8,308 nucleotides of DNA from CBIFWW01 sp966186435 (GCA_966186435.1 CBIFWW010000142.1:1-8308), one strand, 5' to 3'; shown: positions 1 to 6,144, counted from the first letter of the stretch. Notes: generated from the letters alone by a model not told the origin. Program-made: numbers and translations.

Positions 1-1
1 T

Positions 2-154
2 CAGGGTGTTGAAGAAAGTGAAGATAAATCCTACGTTTCTATAAACCTTAATGCTCGAAGTAATAGCGGTATCCAGGCAGGAGCTAACTTTATAGGTAAA
101 ATTAATCCATTGCAAACTGAAAAGCTGCATAAAATATGTACCAAGCTAGTCTAA
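2..154 (+). CDS. Partial unrecognised ORF, 3' end (truncated by window edge)
   Basis: This frame is open from the left edge for 50 codons and ends in TAA at 152-154, while the other two plus-strand frames close quickly. The visible peptide is hydrophilic and mixed: an acidic start (GVEESEDKSYV), then SINLNARSNSGIQAGANFIG, then a short basic tail ending KICTKLV. I see no signal peptide, membrane segment or motif in this fragment, and I do not recognise the family. It is convergent with the fimbrial operon, whose last stop codon lies 50 bp away. The DNA is AT-rich, unlike the che genes at the other end of the window. It may be a real gene tail or a chance open frame; the upstream sequence, not available here, would decide. 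Confidence 0.45.
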   Translation, partial: QGVEESEDKSYVSINLNARSNSGIQAGANFIGKINPLQTEKLHKICTKLV

Positions 155-204
155 ACAAACAACTGCTGATATAGGATGCTAAATTAGCCTGGTAATGATT
201 AATA

Positions 205-1197
205 TTAGAAATTGACGTTTATCACTAGGGTATCCGTATAGGTTCCTGCCGGCGGCATGGAAGTTGAAGTGACTTTAGCTACGTATTGGTAAGTATTGGT
301 TTGGCCGATTGGCCCCACAGTCATGGTGGTGGCATTATCACTCGACCAACGATCGGTACCGGTCAGCCCCCAACGGTCAATGCCGTTAGATTTATAGATT
401 TCATAGCTAATTAGATTGCTACCAGAGGCCATATTACGTACGTTCCCATTGGCATGATCCCCCATACTTAGCGTTACATAGTAGGTACTGCCTTTGGTGC
501 AATTTACGCTGACGGACTGGGTTACAGGAAGAATAGATAGCGGCCCAGGTATGGATGGCACACTGCCAAAATTTAGCGGCGGCGCAGTAATGCTATTACA
601 GTCAGGATTAACTATCATGGTTAGAGTAAGATTGACATTCAAGCTTCCCATATCCCTATTACATGTGTTCAAAGCACCCACCATGCAGATACTGTAATCC
701 ATAGCGAGGCCATACACCGTCTGATATGTTCCGGCGCTAATATTCCCTGCGGGTATGGTTTGGATAGTAATGGGTATATTATAACCAGTGCCTAAAAGGG
801 ATAAATTGGATCCACTCAGCATTTGTTGTCCACCCATCGTCTTTTCCGTCGTTGGCGCATTACAGCTTGCGCCAAAACAGATAGTTGACACGATAGTATC
901 GGCGCTGGAGGCATCAATCCGTTTCATGTTCGCCCGGATACCGTCATTGGGAGTAGCGGTAACAAATCTCATCGTCACATTATCTGTCTGGCCTGTATTC
1001 CCGGTATTCAGTAGCGTAAGACAGGATATGGCTAAATTTACCGACGTGGATTGCCCTGTGCTATTAACAGCATAGGAAGAAGAAGATCCAAAGGAACCAC
1101 TTACGCTTGAAGGAGTTGAACACATCCATGCCCACGCCTGAGGGCTGGTAAACAACCCGCATAGAAATAAAAGTAGCCCTAGCCATTCACGTTTCAT
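205..1197 (-). CDS. Csu-type fimbrial tip adhesin, two spore-coat-U domains (CsuE-like)
   Basis: Predicted tip subunit of an archaic chaperone-usher pilus, exported to the periplasm and placed at the fibre end, where CsuE-like proteins mediate attachment. The 330-residue product is close to the usual CsuE length. Residues 1-23 are a signal peptide (basic MKRE, hydrophobic LGLLLFLCGLF, cleavage after AWA). Two spore-coat-U-like beta domains follow, roughly residues 25-195 and 197-330. Domain 1 has six cysteines (26, 59, 107, 112, 171, 179) and domain 2 has two (200, 233). The C-terminus AGTYTDTLVINVNF is the typical closing strand of this family. I chose the ATG at 1195-1197: it overlaps the usher stop as ATGA, has an AGGGG ribosome site 5 bases upstream (1203-1207), and starts the signal peptide correctly. 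An in-frame TTG at 1218 would add seven residues and has no ribosome site. Adhesin function is inferred from position and family, not from a recognised ligand site. Confidence 0.9.
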   Translation of the reverse strand: MKREWLGLLLFLCGLFTSPQAWAWMCSTPSSVSGSFGSSSSYAVNSTGQSTSVNLAISCLTLLNTGNTGQTDNVTMRFVTATPNDGIRANMKRIDASSADTIVSTICFGASCNAPTTEKTMGGQQMLSGSNLSLLGTGYNIPITIQTIPAGNISAGTYQTVYGLAMDYSICMVGALNTCNRDMGSLNVNLTLTMIVNPDCNSITAPPLNFGSVPSIPGPLSILPVTQSVSVNCTKGSTYYVTLSMGDHANGNVRNMASGSNLISYEIYKSNGIDRWGLTGTDRWSSDNATTMTVGPIGQTNTYQYVAKVTSTSMPPAGTYTDTLVINVNF

Positions 1198-3596
1198 GGT
1201 TTCCCCTGTAATGGGCAAGCTAATGGCCCAAAGGTATGTAATTTACCATCCTCCAGTAAGGCCAGATTAAACGTAGCCTGGCATTGGCTGCCGTCTGGAG
1301 CAATAACGTGGAGCAGGTTTTGTGGTTGTAAATCTTCGAGGTAGACCAACCCGTCATAGCCAACCAGTGCACTGGCCAATCCAGCACGCATCACCTGGCT
1401 CCCCACTGGAATCGGTTTACCCTTGCCATCTTCCAGGATTAGATTGGCCATTCGCCCCTGTTTGATATTGAATTGGAGCATATAACCACTATGACGGCGC
1501 AGCGCCACCTGGCGGCTGATATCATCCACCTGTGTGTTAGCAGGTAGCGTTAACGTATTGAGAGCGTATTGCGCTGGATAATAGGCGGAAACCCCACTCA
1601 CCAGTAAGTACCCGTCATTATTGGTGGTGCCCATCGTCTGATTTTCATAGTTGACTGGGATGCCACCAACTCCATCGGTATTGATCACCATAAAAGCATC
1701 ATTAATTTGATTAGCGAACAGTAAGTGGCGGTCCATCATTACCAGCGCCCCTCGGGCTTCGCCCCAGCGAGTCATCTGGCTATGTTCACCGTATACCCCG
1801 CCCTGCAAATCCAGTTGACTATTACGCCAACCCAGAGTGCCCTGCTGATAAGCCGTGCCTTGTGATTGATTGACCAGTGCCAGATTCCAGGAAAATCCGC
1901 CGTCGCTGGACATAGAGTGGGTAACATTGAGGCGTTGGGTATCGCCTGACCCCGGTGCGTGTTCACCACTGAAGGAAACATTACTCAAACTACCAAAGGG
2001 AATTTGTAATGAGGCCCCCAGCGCCCAACCGCTTTGATCCGGGTCGTAACTGCCGGAAACATACACACTGCTACCGGCAAAAAAACCGCGACTCCAGGTC
2101 AAATTTAATAGCCGGGTGCGATCGCTATTAAAGCTTTGAACATCGATCCAGGCTGCACCCAGGTTGCCATAGTCGGATAAATTCAGCGACAGGCTGTATT
2201 GATCCAGGCTTTTGCTCAGACTGACCAGAGGGGGATTGTCAGGGGTTCGGTTCGCGGGTTGATCATAATTCGCCAAGCTGCCAAAGCCGCGATCGCGGCG
2301 GGTGTGCTGGGTGGCGAAGGTGAAACGGTTGGTATTGTACTGATAGCCCCAATCATATTGACGCCCGTCGTCCCTGCGCATCTGGCTTTGAGTCACCGCC
2401 CCATTTATCACGCCGTAGTAACCCAAACGAACCAAAGAGCCAACTCCGCCAGAAGCCAGGCGCTCGGCGGCTTCGCTATGGGTTTCTAATGTCCAGTAAT
2501 CCGTTACGCCATAGCGCCAACTCCCGCTGGCCGCGCCTGGGCCATAGTCGAAATTATCAATCCCATAATTGCGCCGGAGCGCACCCAGGGTGCCTGCACT
2601 ATCGCTCAACCCCGCCTTAAGCAGCTCGCTGGAGACATAAAATGGCAGGGTGGTAGAGACCTGTCGGCCAAGGGCATCGGTGGTGACCACTACCGCATCC
2701 CCTGCCCCGTTGATAAGCGGTAAATTGGTAACAGTGAAGGGGCCGGGCTGGAGAGTGCTACTACCACCGGTCCGATAACCGTTCACAAAAACATCCACAC
2801 TGGAGGGAACGGCGGCTTGCCCAGAAAACGCAGGCAACGGGTAAGTGACCAAATCAGGCCGTAAGGTAAAATCGCGCCCAATGCTAATCCCGCCCATGCG
2901 CACGCTACTGCTCCAGCTGACAGCATCACTGATCACATCCCCCACGGTGGTGGTAATCAGTCGCTTTTCATCAGTGAATAAAAACTGGCTATCGTAGCGG
3001 GTATAGCCCTGGCTAGCGTTATCATCTCCGAAGAACTGCTTTGCCGTGGCGCCCGTCGTTGAAAATGAACCGCTATCGCCAAACAGACGTAATTCATGCC
3101 ACAGGCTAACTTGAGTGCTCCCAGCGTCGGTATTTACGCCGTAAATATCGTAGTTTAGCAGTGCCCCCTTACTGCTCATGGCCGTGTAGCTGTTCTCTCT
3201 CGCCTTGCCCATGCTAATGGATTGCCGGGGCAGCCAATCAGGCAGCAGCATGAGATTGAGTCTTTGGTGGGTGGCATCAAAGGAGGTTTTTATCTCTTTT
3301 TGCTGAGACAAATTGATTTTACCCGGAGCCAAGTGTCCAGCGGGCACACCAGCCTGTTCCAGGTCAGCGCTGGTCACCATTATCTGGTCGCCCTTGAAAG
3401 TAGCAGGGATAACCTTCTGGCTCTCCTGACCGTTAATGACCACGCTCAGATAATAAATACCCTGCTGGTTGATTTGATTGACGTCTGGAGGAGGAGGTAA
3501 GCCCGTCTCAAACCCATCTTGGGCATAAGAAGGGTTGATTGAAGCACCGCTTACCAGCGCTACCATAACGGCTATCTGGTGGGAGCGGATTGCCAT
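1194..3596 (-). CDS. Outer-membrane fimbrial usher of the archaic (Csu/sigma) class (CsuD-like)
   Basis: Outer-membrane pore that accepts chaperone-subunit complexes and assembles them into the fibre. The product is 800 residues, close to the usual usher length of about 800-850. Residues 1-25 look like a signal peptide (cut after PSYA). The N-terminal chaperone-binding domain follows (about 35-130), then a long beta-barrel region. The barrel is interrupted by a plug-like segment at about 258-340, with the usher-typical stretches VPSSVDVFVNGYR, GPFTVTNLPLINGAGD and VVTTDALGRQV. The segment VGDVISDAVSWSSSVRMGG (about 218) is also typical. C-terminal beta domains occupy about 700-800, with a cysteine pair (GSQCQATF and GPLACPL) near the end. 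The start overlaps the chaperone gene by 25 bp and no clear ribosome site is visible, so translation is probably coupled. The 3' end overlaps the tip-gene start as ATGA. The frame is intact throughout. Confidence 0.95.
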   Translation of the reverse strand: MAIRSHQIAVMVALVSGASINPSYAQDGFETGLPPPPDVNQINQQGIYYLSVVINGQESQKVIPATFKGDQIMVTSADLEQAGVPAGHLAPGKINLSQQKEIKTSFDATHQRLNLMLLPDWLPRQSISMGKARENSYTAMSSKGALLNYDIYGVNTDAGSTQVSLWHELRLFGDSGSFSTTGATAKQFFGDDNASQGYTRYDSQFLFTDEKRLITTTVGDVISDAVSWSSSVRMGGISIGRDFTLRPDLVTYPLPAFSGQAAVPSSVDVFVNGYRTGGSSTLQPGPFTVTNLPLINGAGDAVVVTTDALGRQVSTTLPFYVSSELLKAGLSDSAGTLGALRRNYGIDNFDYGPGAASGSWRYGVTDYWTLETHSEAAERLASGGVGSLVRLGYYGVINGAVTQSQMRRDDGRQYDWGYQYNTNRFTFATQHTRRDRGFGSLANYDQPANRTPDNPPLVSLSKSLDQYSLSLNLSDYGNLGAAWIDVQSFNSDRTRLLNLTWSRGFFAGSSVYVSGSYDPDQSGWALGASLQIPFGSLSNVSFSGEHAPGSGDTQRLNVTHSMSSDGGFSWNLALVNQSQGTAYQQGTLGWRNSQLDLQGGVYGEHSQMTRWGEARGALVMMDRHLLFANQINDAFMVINTDGVGGIPVNYENQTMGTTNNDGYLLVSGVSAYYPAQYALNTLTLPANTQVDDISRQVALRRHSGYMLQFNIKQGRMANLILEDGKGKPIPVGSQVMRAGLASALVGYDGLVYLEDLQPQNLLHVIAPDGSQCQATFNLALLEDGKLHTFGPLACPLQGKP

Positions 3597-4315
3597 TTGG
3601 CTGGCGTCGCATTAATGGTAGCTGTCATCGAGTCCGGGTGAGAAATTCCAGCGGGAAGCGGGAAGCGTTGTTCAGTGCCGGCCAGGACATACCCCATCAG
3701 CCCTTCAGCAATACTCCGGCTGGTGCCCCCTTGCCGCAAGCCAACTTGACTAATGCGTAAATGGACCGGGCCGTCATTTCGAATCGCTAAATGTTGCTGC
3801 CCCCCCTGCTCCTCAACATGCCAGCGTAAACGCGATACATCTACCTGTGTACGATTTTCGCCGTCAGGCTTAACGTTTATGCCTTCTCCGTAAACAAATA
3901 ACGGGATGGAATAACGCATCATCAACCGAAAACCAAGTTGTTTGGATTGGTTATCAACGGGTTGGGGAATTTCATCCACCACAATGCGGTAGGCTTGTTC
4001 TTGATTTGCGGGAACAAGTGACTGTTTAATCAGACGAAATAACTGTTTGCCCCCTGGGGCCACCTGGATGATCGGCGGGCTGGCTACCACATCCTGCTGC
4101 TGCTGGTAACGGTCTTGGCCTTCCCACTGTTCCCAGCGAACAATTCTGGCCTGTAATACCGCCGGAGTGGTCCCCTGATTTTGTACCCATAATTCAGTAG
4201 CACTATCCTTTGGTGCGATCATGGGGTCTACAGGCCATATCATGATATTTGACGCTGAATAAGCATTAGCCACCAAAAACATGCCGCAGAGGATGGCCGC
4301 TGTTCTTGCCGTCAT
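3572..4315 (-). CDS. Periplasmic fimbrial chaperone, PapD-like, Csu type (CsuC-like)
   Basis: Periplasmic chaperone that completes the fold of pilin subunits by donor-strand complementation and delivers them to the usher. The product is 247 residues: a signal peptide (about 1-20, cut near NAYSA) and two immunoglobulin-like domains. The N-terminal domain carries the usual subunit-binding features, NIMIWPVDPMIAP near its start and the block PPIIQVAPGGKQLFRLIKQ, which matches the conserved Pro-Gly and basic region of this family. Next come YRIVVDEIPQP and LMMRYSIPLFVYGEG at the inter-domain hinge, as seen in Csu-like chaperones. An AAGGAG ribosome site lies at 4323-4328, 7 bases before the ATG. 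The 3' end overlaps the usher by 25 bp. It is separated from the upstream pilin by an unusually long structured spacer. Confidence 0.93.
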   Translation of the reverse strand: MTARTAAILCGMFLVANAYSASNIMIWPVDPMIAPKDSATELWVQNQGTTPAVLQARIVRWEQWEGQDRYQQQQDVVASPPIIQVAPGGKQLFRLIKQSLVPANQEQAYRIVVDEIPQPVDNQSKQLGFRLMMRYSIPLFVYGEGINVKPDGENRTQVDVSRLRWHVEEQGGQQHLAIRNDGPVHLRISQVGLRQGGTSRSIAEGLMGYVLAGTEQRFPLPAGISHPDSMTATINATPAKWQSAPTR

Positions 4316-4335
4316 TCACTCTCTCCTTATTTACC

Positions 4336-4348
4336 ATGACAACGTCAT
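4336..4348 (-). promoter_or_regulatory. Short inverted repeat just upstream of the chaperone ribosome site
   Basis: Arms ATGAC and GTCAT flank a 3-base loop, 8 bases upstream of the AAGGAG site of the chaperone gene. In the fimbrial mRNA it would form a 5-bp hairpin next to the ribosome entry site. It could equally be a small protein-binding palindrome. Function is unproven. Confidence 0.25.
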
Positions 4349-4373
4349 AGTGAGCGGGTCTACCTAATGTATG

Positions 4374-4388
4374 CGGGGTTAATCCCCG
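4374..4388 (-). promoter_or_regulatory. GC-rich 5-bp stem-loop in the pilin-chaperone spacer
   Basis: Arms CGGGG and CCCCG surround a 5-base AT loop. It is one of several inverted repeats in the spacer between the major pilin and chaperone genes. No T-run follows on either strand, so it is not a classical terminator. It may act as an mRNA stability or processing element; this is inference. Confidence 0.3.
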
Positions 4389-4407
4389 TCGTAAGCACAA
4401 CGCCACT

Positions 4408-4444
4408 AACCGGGCAGGTAGCACACCTGATAATCGGTTTTTTT
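4408..4444 (+). terminator. Terminator-like hairpin plus T-run, oriented opposite to the fimbrial operon
   Basis: On the plus strand, AACCG (4408-4412) can pair with CGGTT (4435-4439), and inside it CAGGT (4415-4419) pairs with ACCTG (4425-4429) around loop AGCAC. Seven T residues run from 4438 to 4444. The internal loop is asymmetric (2 against 5 bases), which weakens it. On the plus strand it has the form of a Rho-independent terminator, which could stop antisense transcription across the operon. On the minus strand the same stem lacks a T-run and would only be an mRNA hairpin. Confidence 0.4.
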
Positions 4445-4458
4445 ATATGAACGCTGGA

Positions 4459-4480
4459 TTCAACTAATGAAGTAGTTGAA
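4459..4480 (-). promoter_or_regulatory. Perfect 8-bp inverted repeat downstream of the major pilin gene
   Basis: Arms TTCAACTA (4459-4466) and TAGTTGAA (4473-4480) match perfectly around a 6-base loop, about 94 bases after the pilin stop codon. It is AT-rich and has no T-run on the operon strand, so it is not a strong terminator. Hairpins in this position in other fimbrial operons protect the upstream pilin message from 3' decay; that role here is inferred from position only. Confidence 0.4.
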
Positions 4481-4573
4481 ATTAAGCATAATTCTCGCTA
4501 TTTAAGGCTCGGCGGTTAGCAGGCGCACGCCCTGAAACACGCAATTTCTATGCTTACACGCCCGGCAAAAGCA

Positions 4574-5152
4574 TTAGTAAGTCACAGTTACGGTTATACT
4601 GTCGGTATAGGTTCCCACAGGGATTATGGTGCCTGCACTGATGGCCACGCGCCCGTATAGGGTATAGCTGTTGACACCGGCGTTGGTAGATGCCACCGGA
4701 ATCGTGCCGTTATTAATCAGTTCATTACTGCGAGCAGAGTCACTGTAAATCACGTAGGCAACTCCTGAATTTGGCACGCTAGCGCTGACTAAATAACGCT
4801 TTGCGGTACCCGCGGTTCCATATACCGTCGTCGGGGCGAGACTGTTGGTATTCGAGGTTATTTGGACCGTTGGGGTAACACCCGGCGTACATTGCACCGT
4901 AAAGGTATTGCCGCTCGTTGCGCCCGTAAGTTGGGTATCAATGTTATTTGCAGCCACAAATATCCCTGAAACACTATTACCAAAGTTCAAAGTACCTAAG
5001 TTAATCCCTGAGGCGGCTGAAGAGTTGTTAACCATACAGGCACTGGCCACTGTCATCGTTGCTGCAATGTTACCGGTTGTGGTCGCCCCATAGGTAGGGG
5101 CCGTTGCAAGCAGCATTCCGGCCGTCGAGATTGCTATCAGCGTTTTCTTCAT
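4574..5152 (-). CDS. Csu-type major fimbrial subunit, spore-coat-U domain (CsuA/B-like)
   Basis: Predicted main structural pilin of the fibre. The product is 192 residues. The signal peptide is MKKTLIAISTAGMLLATAPTYGA, and the mature protein begins TTTGNIAATMTV, an alternating hydrophobic segment of the kind used as the N-terminal donor strand in these pili. One disulphide is likely between Cys39 (VASAC) and Cys88 (TVQC). Short motifs LGTLNFGN and the terminal GTYTDSITVTVTY are characteristic of spore-coat-U pilins. The composition is rich in Thr, Ser, Ala and Asn and poor in charged residues, as expected for a polymerising extracellular protein. The start is supported by AAGGG (5160-5164) 7 bases upstream. 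It is first in the operon and so probably the most abundant product. Acinetobacter csu operons carry further minor subunit genes (csuA, csuB); none is present here. Confidence 0.92.
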   Translation of the reverse strand: MKKTLIAISTAGMLLATAPTYGATTTGNIAATMTVASACMVNNSSAASGINLGTLNFGNSVSGIFVAANNIDTQLTGATSGNTFTVQCTPGVTPTVQITSNTNSLAPTTVYGTAGTAKRYLVSASVPNSGVAYVIYSDSARSNELINNGTIPVASTNAGVNSYTLYGRVAISAGTIIPVGTYTDSITVTVTY

Positions 5153-5190
5153 TTTGCTACCCTTAGCGATATTCTGAGCGCTAAACTAAA

Positions 5191-5196
5191 ATTATA
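5191..5196 (-). promoter_or_regulatory. Candidate -10 box of the fimbrial operon promoter
   Basis: A perfect TATAAT on the minus strand lies 38 bases upstream of the pilin ATG, which would give a short leader of about 30 bases. No good -35 hexamer is seen at 17-bp spacing (GCGAGT), so the promoter would be weak alone or depend on an activator. The call rests on the -10 match and position only. Confidence 0.35.
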
Positions 5197-5254
5197 TTAA
5201 TCCGGGCGGTTACACTCGCGTTACAACTGCGTTTCTTACCAGTTAATTAAAAAG

Positions 5255-5267
5255 TTAGTTTAACTAA
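5255..5267. promoter_or_regulatory. 13-bp palindrome upstream of the fimbrial operon, possible operator
   Basis: TTAGTT and AACTAA form a perfect inverted repeat around a single T. It lies about 60 bp upstream of the candidate -10 box, next to a second AT palindrome (TTAATTAA at 5243-5250). Position and symmetry suit a regulator-binding site for an activated promoter, but AT-rich palindromes also arise by chance in such DNA. Confidence 0.25.
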
Positions 5268-5367
5268 ATGAAATTCACCACTGATATCTGTTGATCCAAA
5301 TTTTCATGTTAAACATCATTAAAATTTATATTTTTCAATATGATGAGAAAAAATTCGCCACCGAAGA

Positions 5368-5396
5368 TTAAGTAGTGCAACATATATCGCTATAAA
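5368..5396 (+). promoter_or_regulatory. Candidate relic promoter for the symporter fragment
   Basis: TTAAGT (5368-5373) and TATAAA (5391-5396) stand exactly 17 bp apart on the plus strand, about 110 bp upstream of the presumed ATG of the broken symporter gene. The -35 match is poor and the -10 match good. If active it would transcribe only the pseudogene and then run antisense into cheW. Confidence 0.25.
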
Positions 5397-5508
5397 ATGT
5401 GACACACCTCTCAATTAGCACGCAAAGCTCATAAGTCGACATTTCAAATAAATTTTAAAAATTTGTTTTCTCCAAGCCGACTTTACTTCGCTTTATAGGC
5501 AGAAGGTG

Positions 5509-5697
5509 ATGCTCAAAACATATAATGACTACTTGTGCTGACGGGGATTGCCGTGGGTGGCCTGATTCACCGTTTTGCCAGACCCGCCACTGTTATCGTC
5601 TGGGCCGATAACATCACGTTATTCACCGATATCTTCCGGCGCTTAATCAAAAGGGTTATCGCCCCACTGGTGCTATGTACCCTGTCTGTGGGCATTA
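5509..5697 (+). pseudogene. N-terminal remnant of a dicarboxylate/amino-acid:cation symporter (DAACS family)
   Basis: From 5535 the plus strand reads LTGIAVGGLIHRF, then WADNITLFTDIFRRLIK, then APLVLCTLSVGIM. This matches the first two membrane segments of the GltP/DctA-type symporters, whose consensus here resembles TDIFLRLIKMIIAPLV..TLVVGI. Two hydrophobic positions of that consensus are arginine here (IFRRLIKR), as expected of drift after loss of function. The probable original start is ATG 5509-5511, preceded by AAGG. That frame hits TGA at 5539-5541, and adding one base near 5535 would join it to the symporter frame, so a 1-base deletion is likely. Only about 60 of the roughly 420 residues remain; the rest is replaced at about 5697 by transposase sequence. 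Family assignment rests on recalled motifs. Confidence 0.7.
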
Positions 5698-6088
5698 TGT
5701 GGGCAGGGGCGCTATATAGCAGCATAGATAAAGTCAGCTATGTGGGCGGCTACAGCAAAAGTTCAGTCTTATTTATCAGCCTGTTAATGCTTTTGAAGGC
5801 GACTTACCGGCGGGCAAAAACAATCACACTCATCGTGGATAACTACATTATCCATAAAAGCCGGGAAACGCAGCGCTGGCTGAAACAGAATCTGAAGTTC
5901 AGTGTGATTTACCAGCCGGTTTACTCGCCGTGGGTTAACCGTGTTGAGCGATGATGGCAGGCACTTCACGACACGATAACGCGCAATCATCAGTGCCGCT
6001 CACTGTGGCAAGTGTTGAAAAAATTCATCATTTTATGGAAACCGTTAGCCCATTCCCGGGAGGCCAGCATGGGCTGGCAAAAGTGTAG
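5698..6088 (+). pseudogene. C-terminal fragment of an IS630-family transposase, with stop codon and frameshift
   Basis: From about 5698 the frame reads WAGALYSS, KVSYVGGYSKSS, ATYRRAKTITLIVDNYIIHKS and VIYQPVYSPWVNRVER, the typical C-terminal half of IS630 (Tc1/mariner-like DDE) transposases. The second catalytic Asp (codon 5838-5840, VDN) and the final Glu (5946-5948, VER) are present; the N-terminal helix-turn-helix region and the first catalytic Asp are missing. TGA at 5952-5954 stands where relatives have Leu before WQALHD, a one-base change from TTA. Translation beyond it continues WQALHDTITRNHQCRSLW. At the A-run 6018-6023 one base appears lost; the following frame gives HHFMETVSPFPGG...GLAKV and ends at TAG 6086-6088. 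The first part is in frame with the symporter relic, giving an accidental chimeric frame from 5535 to 5954. It cannot encode an active transposase. Confidence 0.85.
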
Positions 6089-6110
6089 CAGTATTCGGCG
6101 CAGCTATTTA
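5698..6110 (+). mobile_element. Truncated IS630-family insertion sequence (left half absent)
   Basis: The element is represented by the 3' half of its transposase gene and a short tail (6089-about 6110, ending near GCAGCTATTTAG) that may carry the right end. No left terminal repeat, no 5' half of the transposase and no TA target duplication are recognisable. The left boundary is a fusion with symporter coding sequence, so this is a deletion remnant, not a simple insertion. The right boundary is approximate: between the transposase stop and cheW only about 56 bp remain. Confidence 0.65.
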
Positions 6111-6144
6111 GCTTCCAGAGCACAGATTATTTTGAAACTACTTT

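Larger units (their letters stand above)
4316..4573. other. 258-bp non-coding intercistronic spacer between pilin and chaperone
   Basis: No reading frame of useful length is visible on the operon strand, and I found no residue of a decayed minor subunit gene. The spacer holds four inverted repeats listed separately (4336-4348, 4374-4388, 4408-4439, 4459-4480). It also contains two copies of CACGCCC within about 40 bp near its pilin-side end. The other gene junctions of the operon overlap, so this gap stands out and probably separates the expression level of the pilin from that of the assembly genes. Confidence 0.6.
5153..5508. other. AT-rich intergenic region upstream of the fimbrial operon
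   Basis: The 356 bases between the pilin start and the symporter relic hold no gene that I can support. The stretch is visibly more AT-rich than the flanking genes, with several A/T runs (around 5321-5355 and 5445-5465). AT-rich fimbrial promoter regions are often bound by nucleoid proteins such as H-NS; that is inference here. It contains the candidate promoter elements and the palindrome listed separately. Confidence 0.6.

Noticed and set aside
178..188. GCTAA/TTAGC inverted repeat as terminator of the fimbrial operon
   Set aside because: It is a 5-bp stem with a single-base loop and no T-run on the operon strand, so it cannot form a proper terminator hairpin.
1216..1218. TTG start for the tip adhesin, seven codons earlier
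   Set aside because: It has no ribosome site and would place MPITGET before a good signal peptide. The ATG at 1195-1197 has AGGGG and couples to the usher stop.
5698..6110. A complete, simple IS insertion
   Set aside because: The left half of the transposase and any left terminal repeat are absent, and no target duplication is seen. The left border is symporter coding sequence fused in frame.
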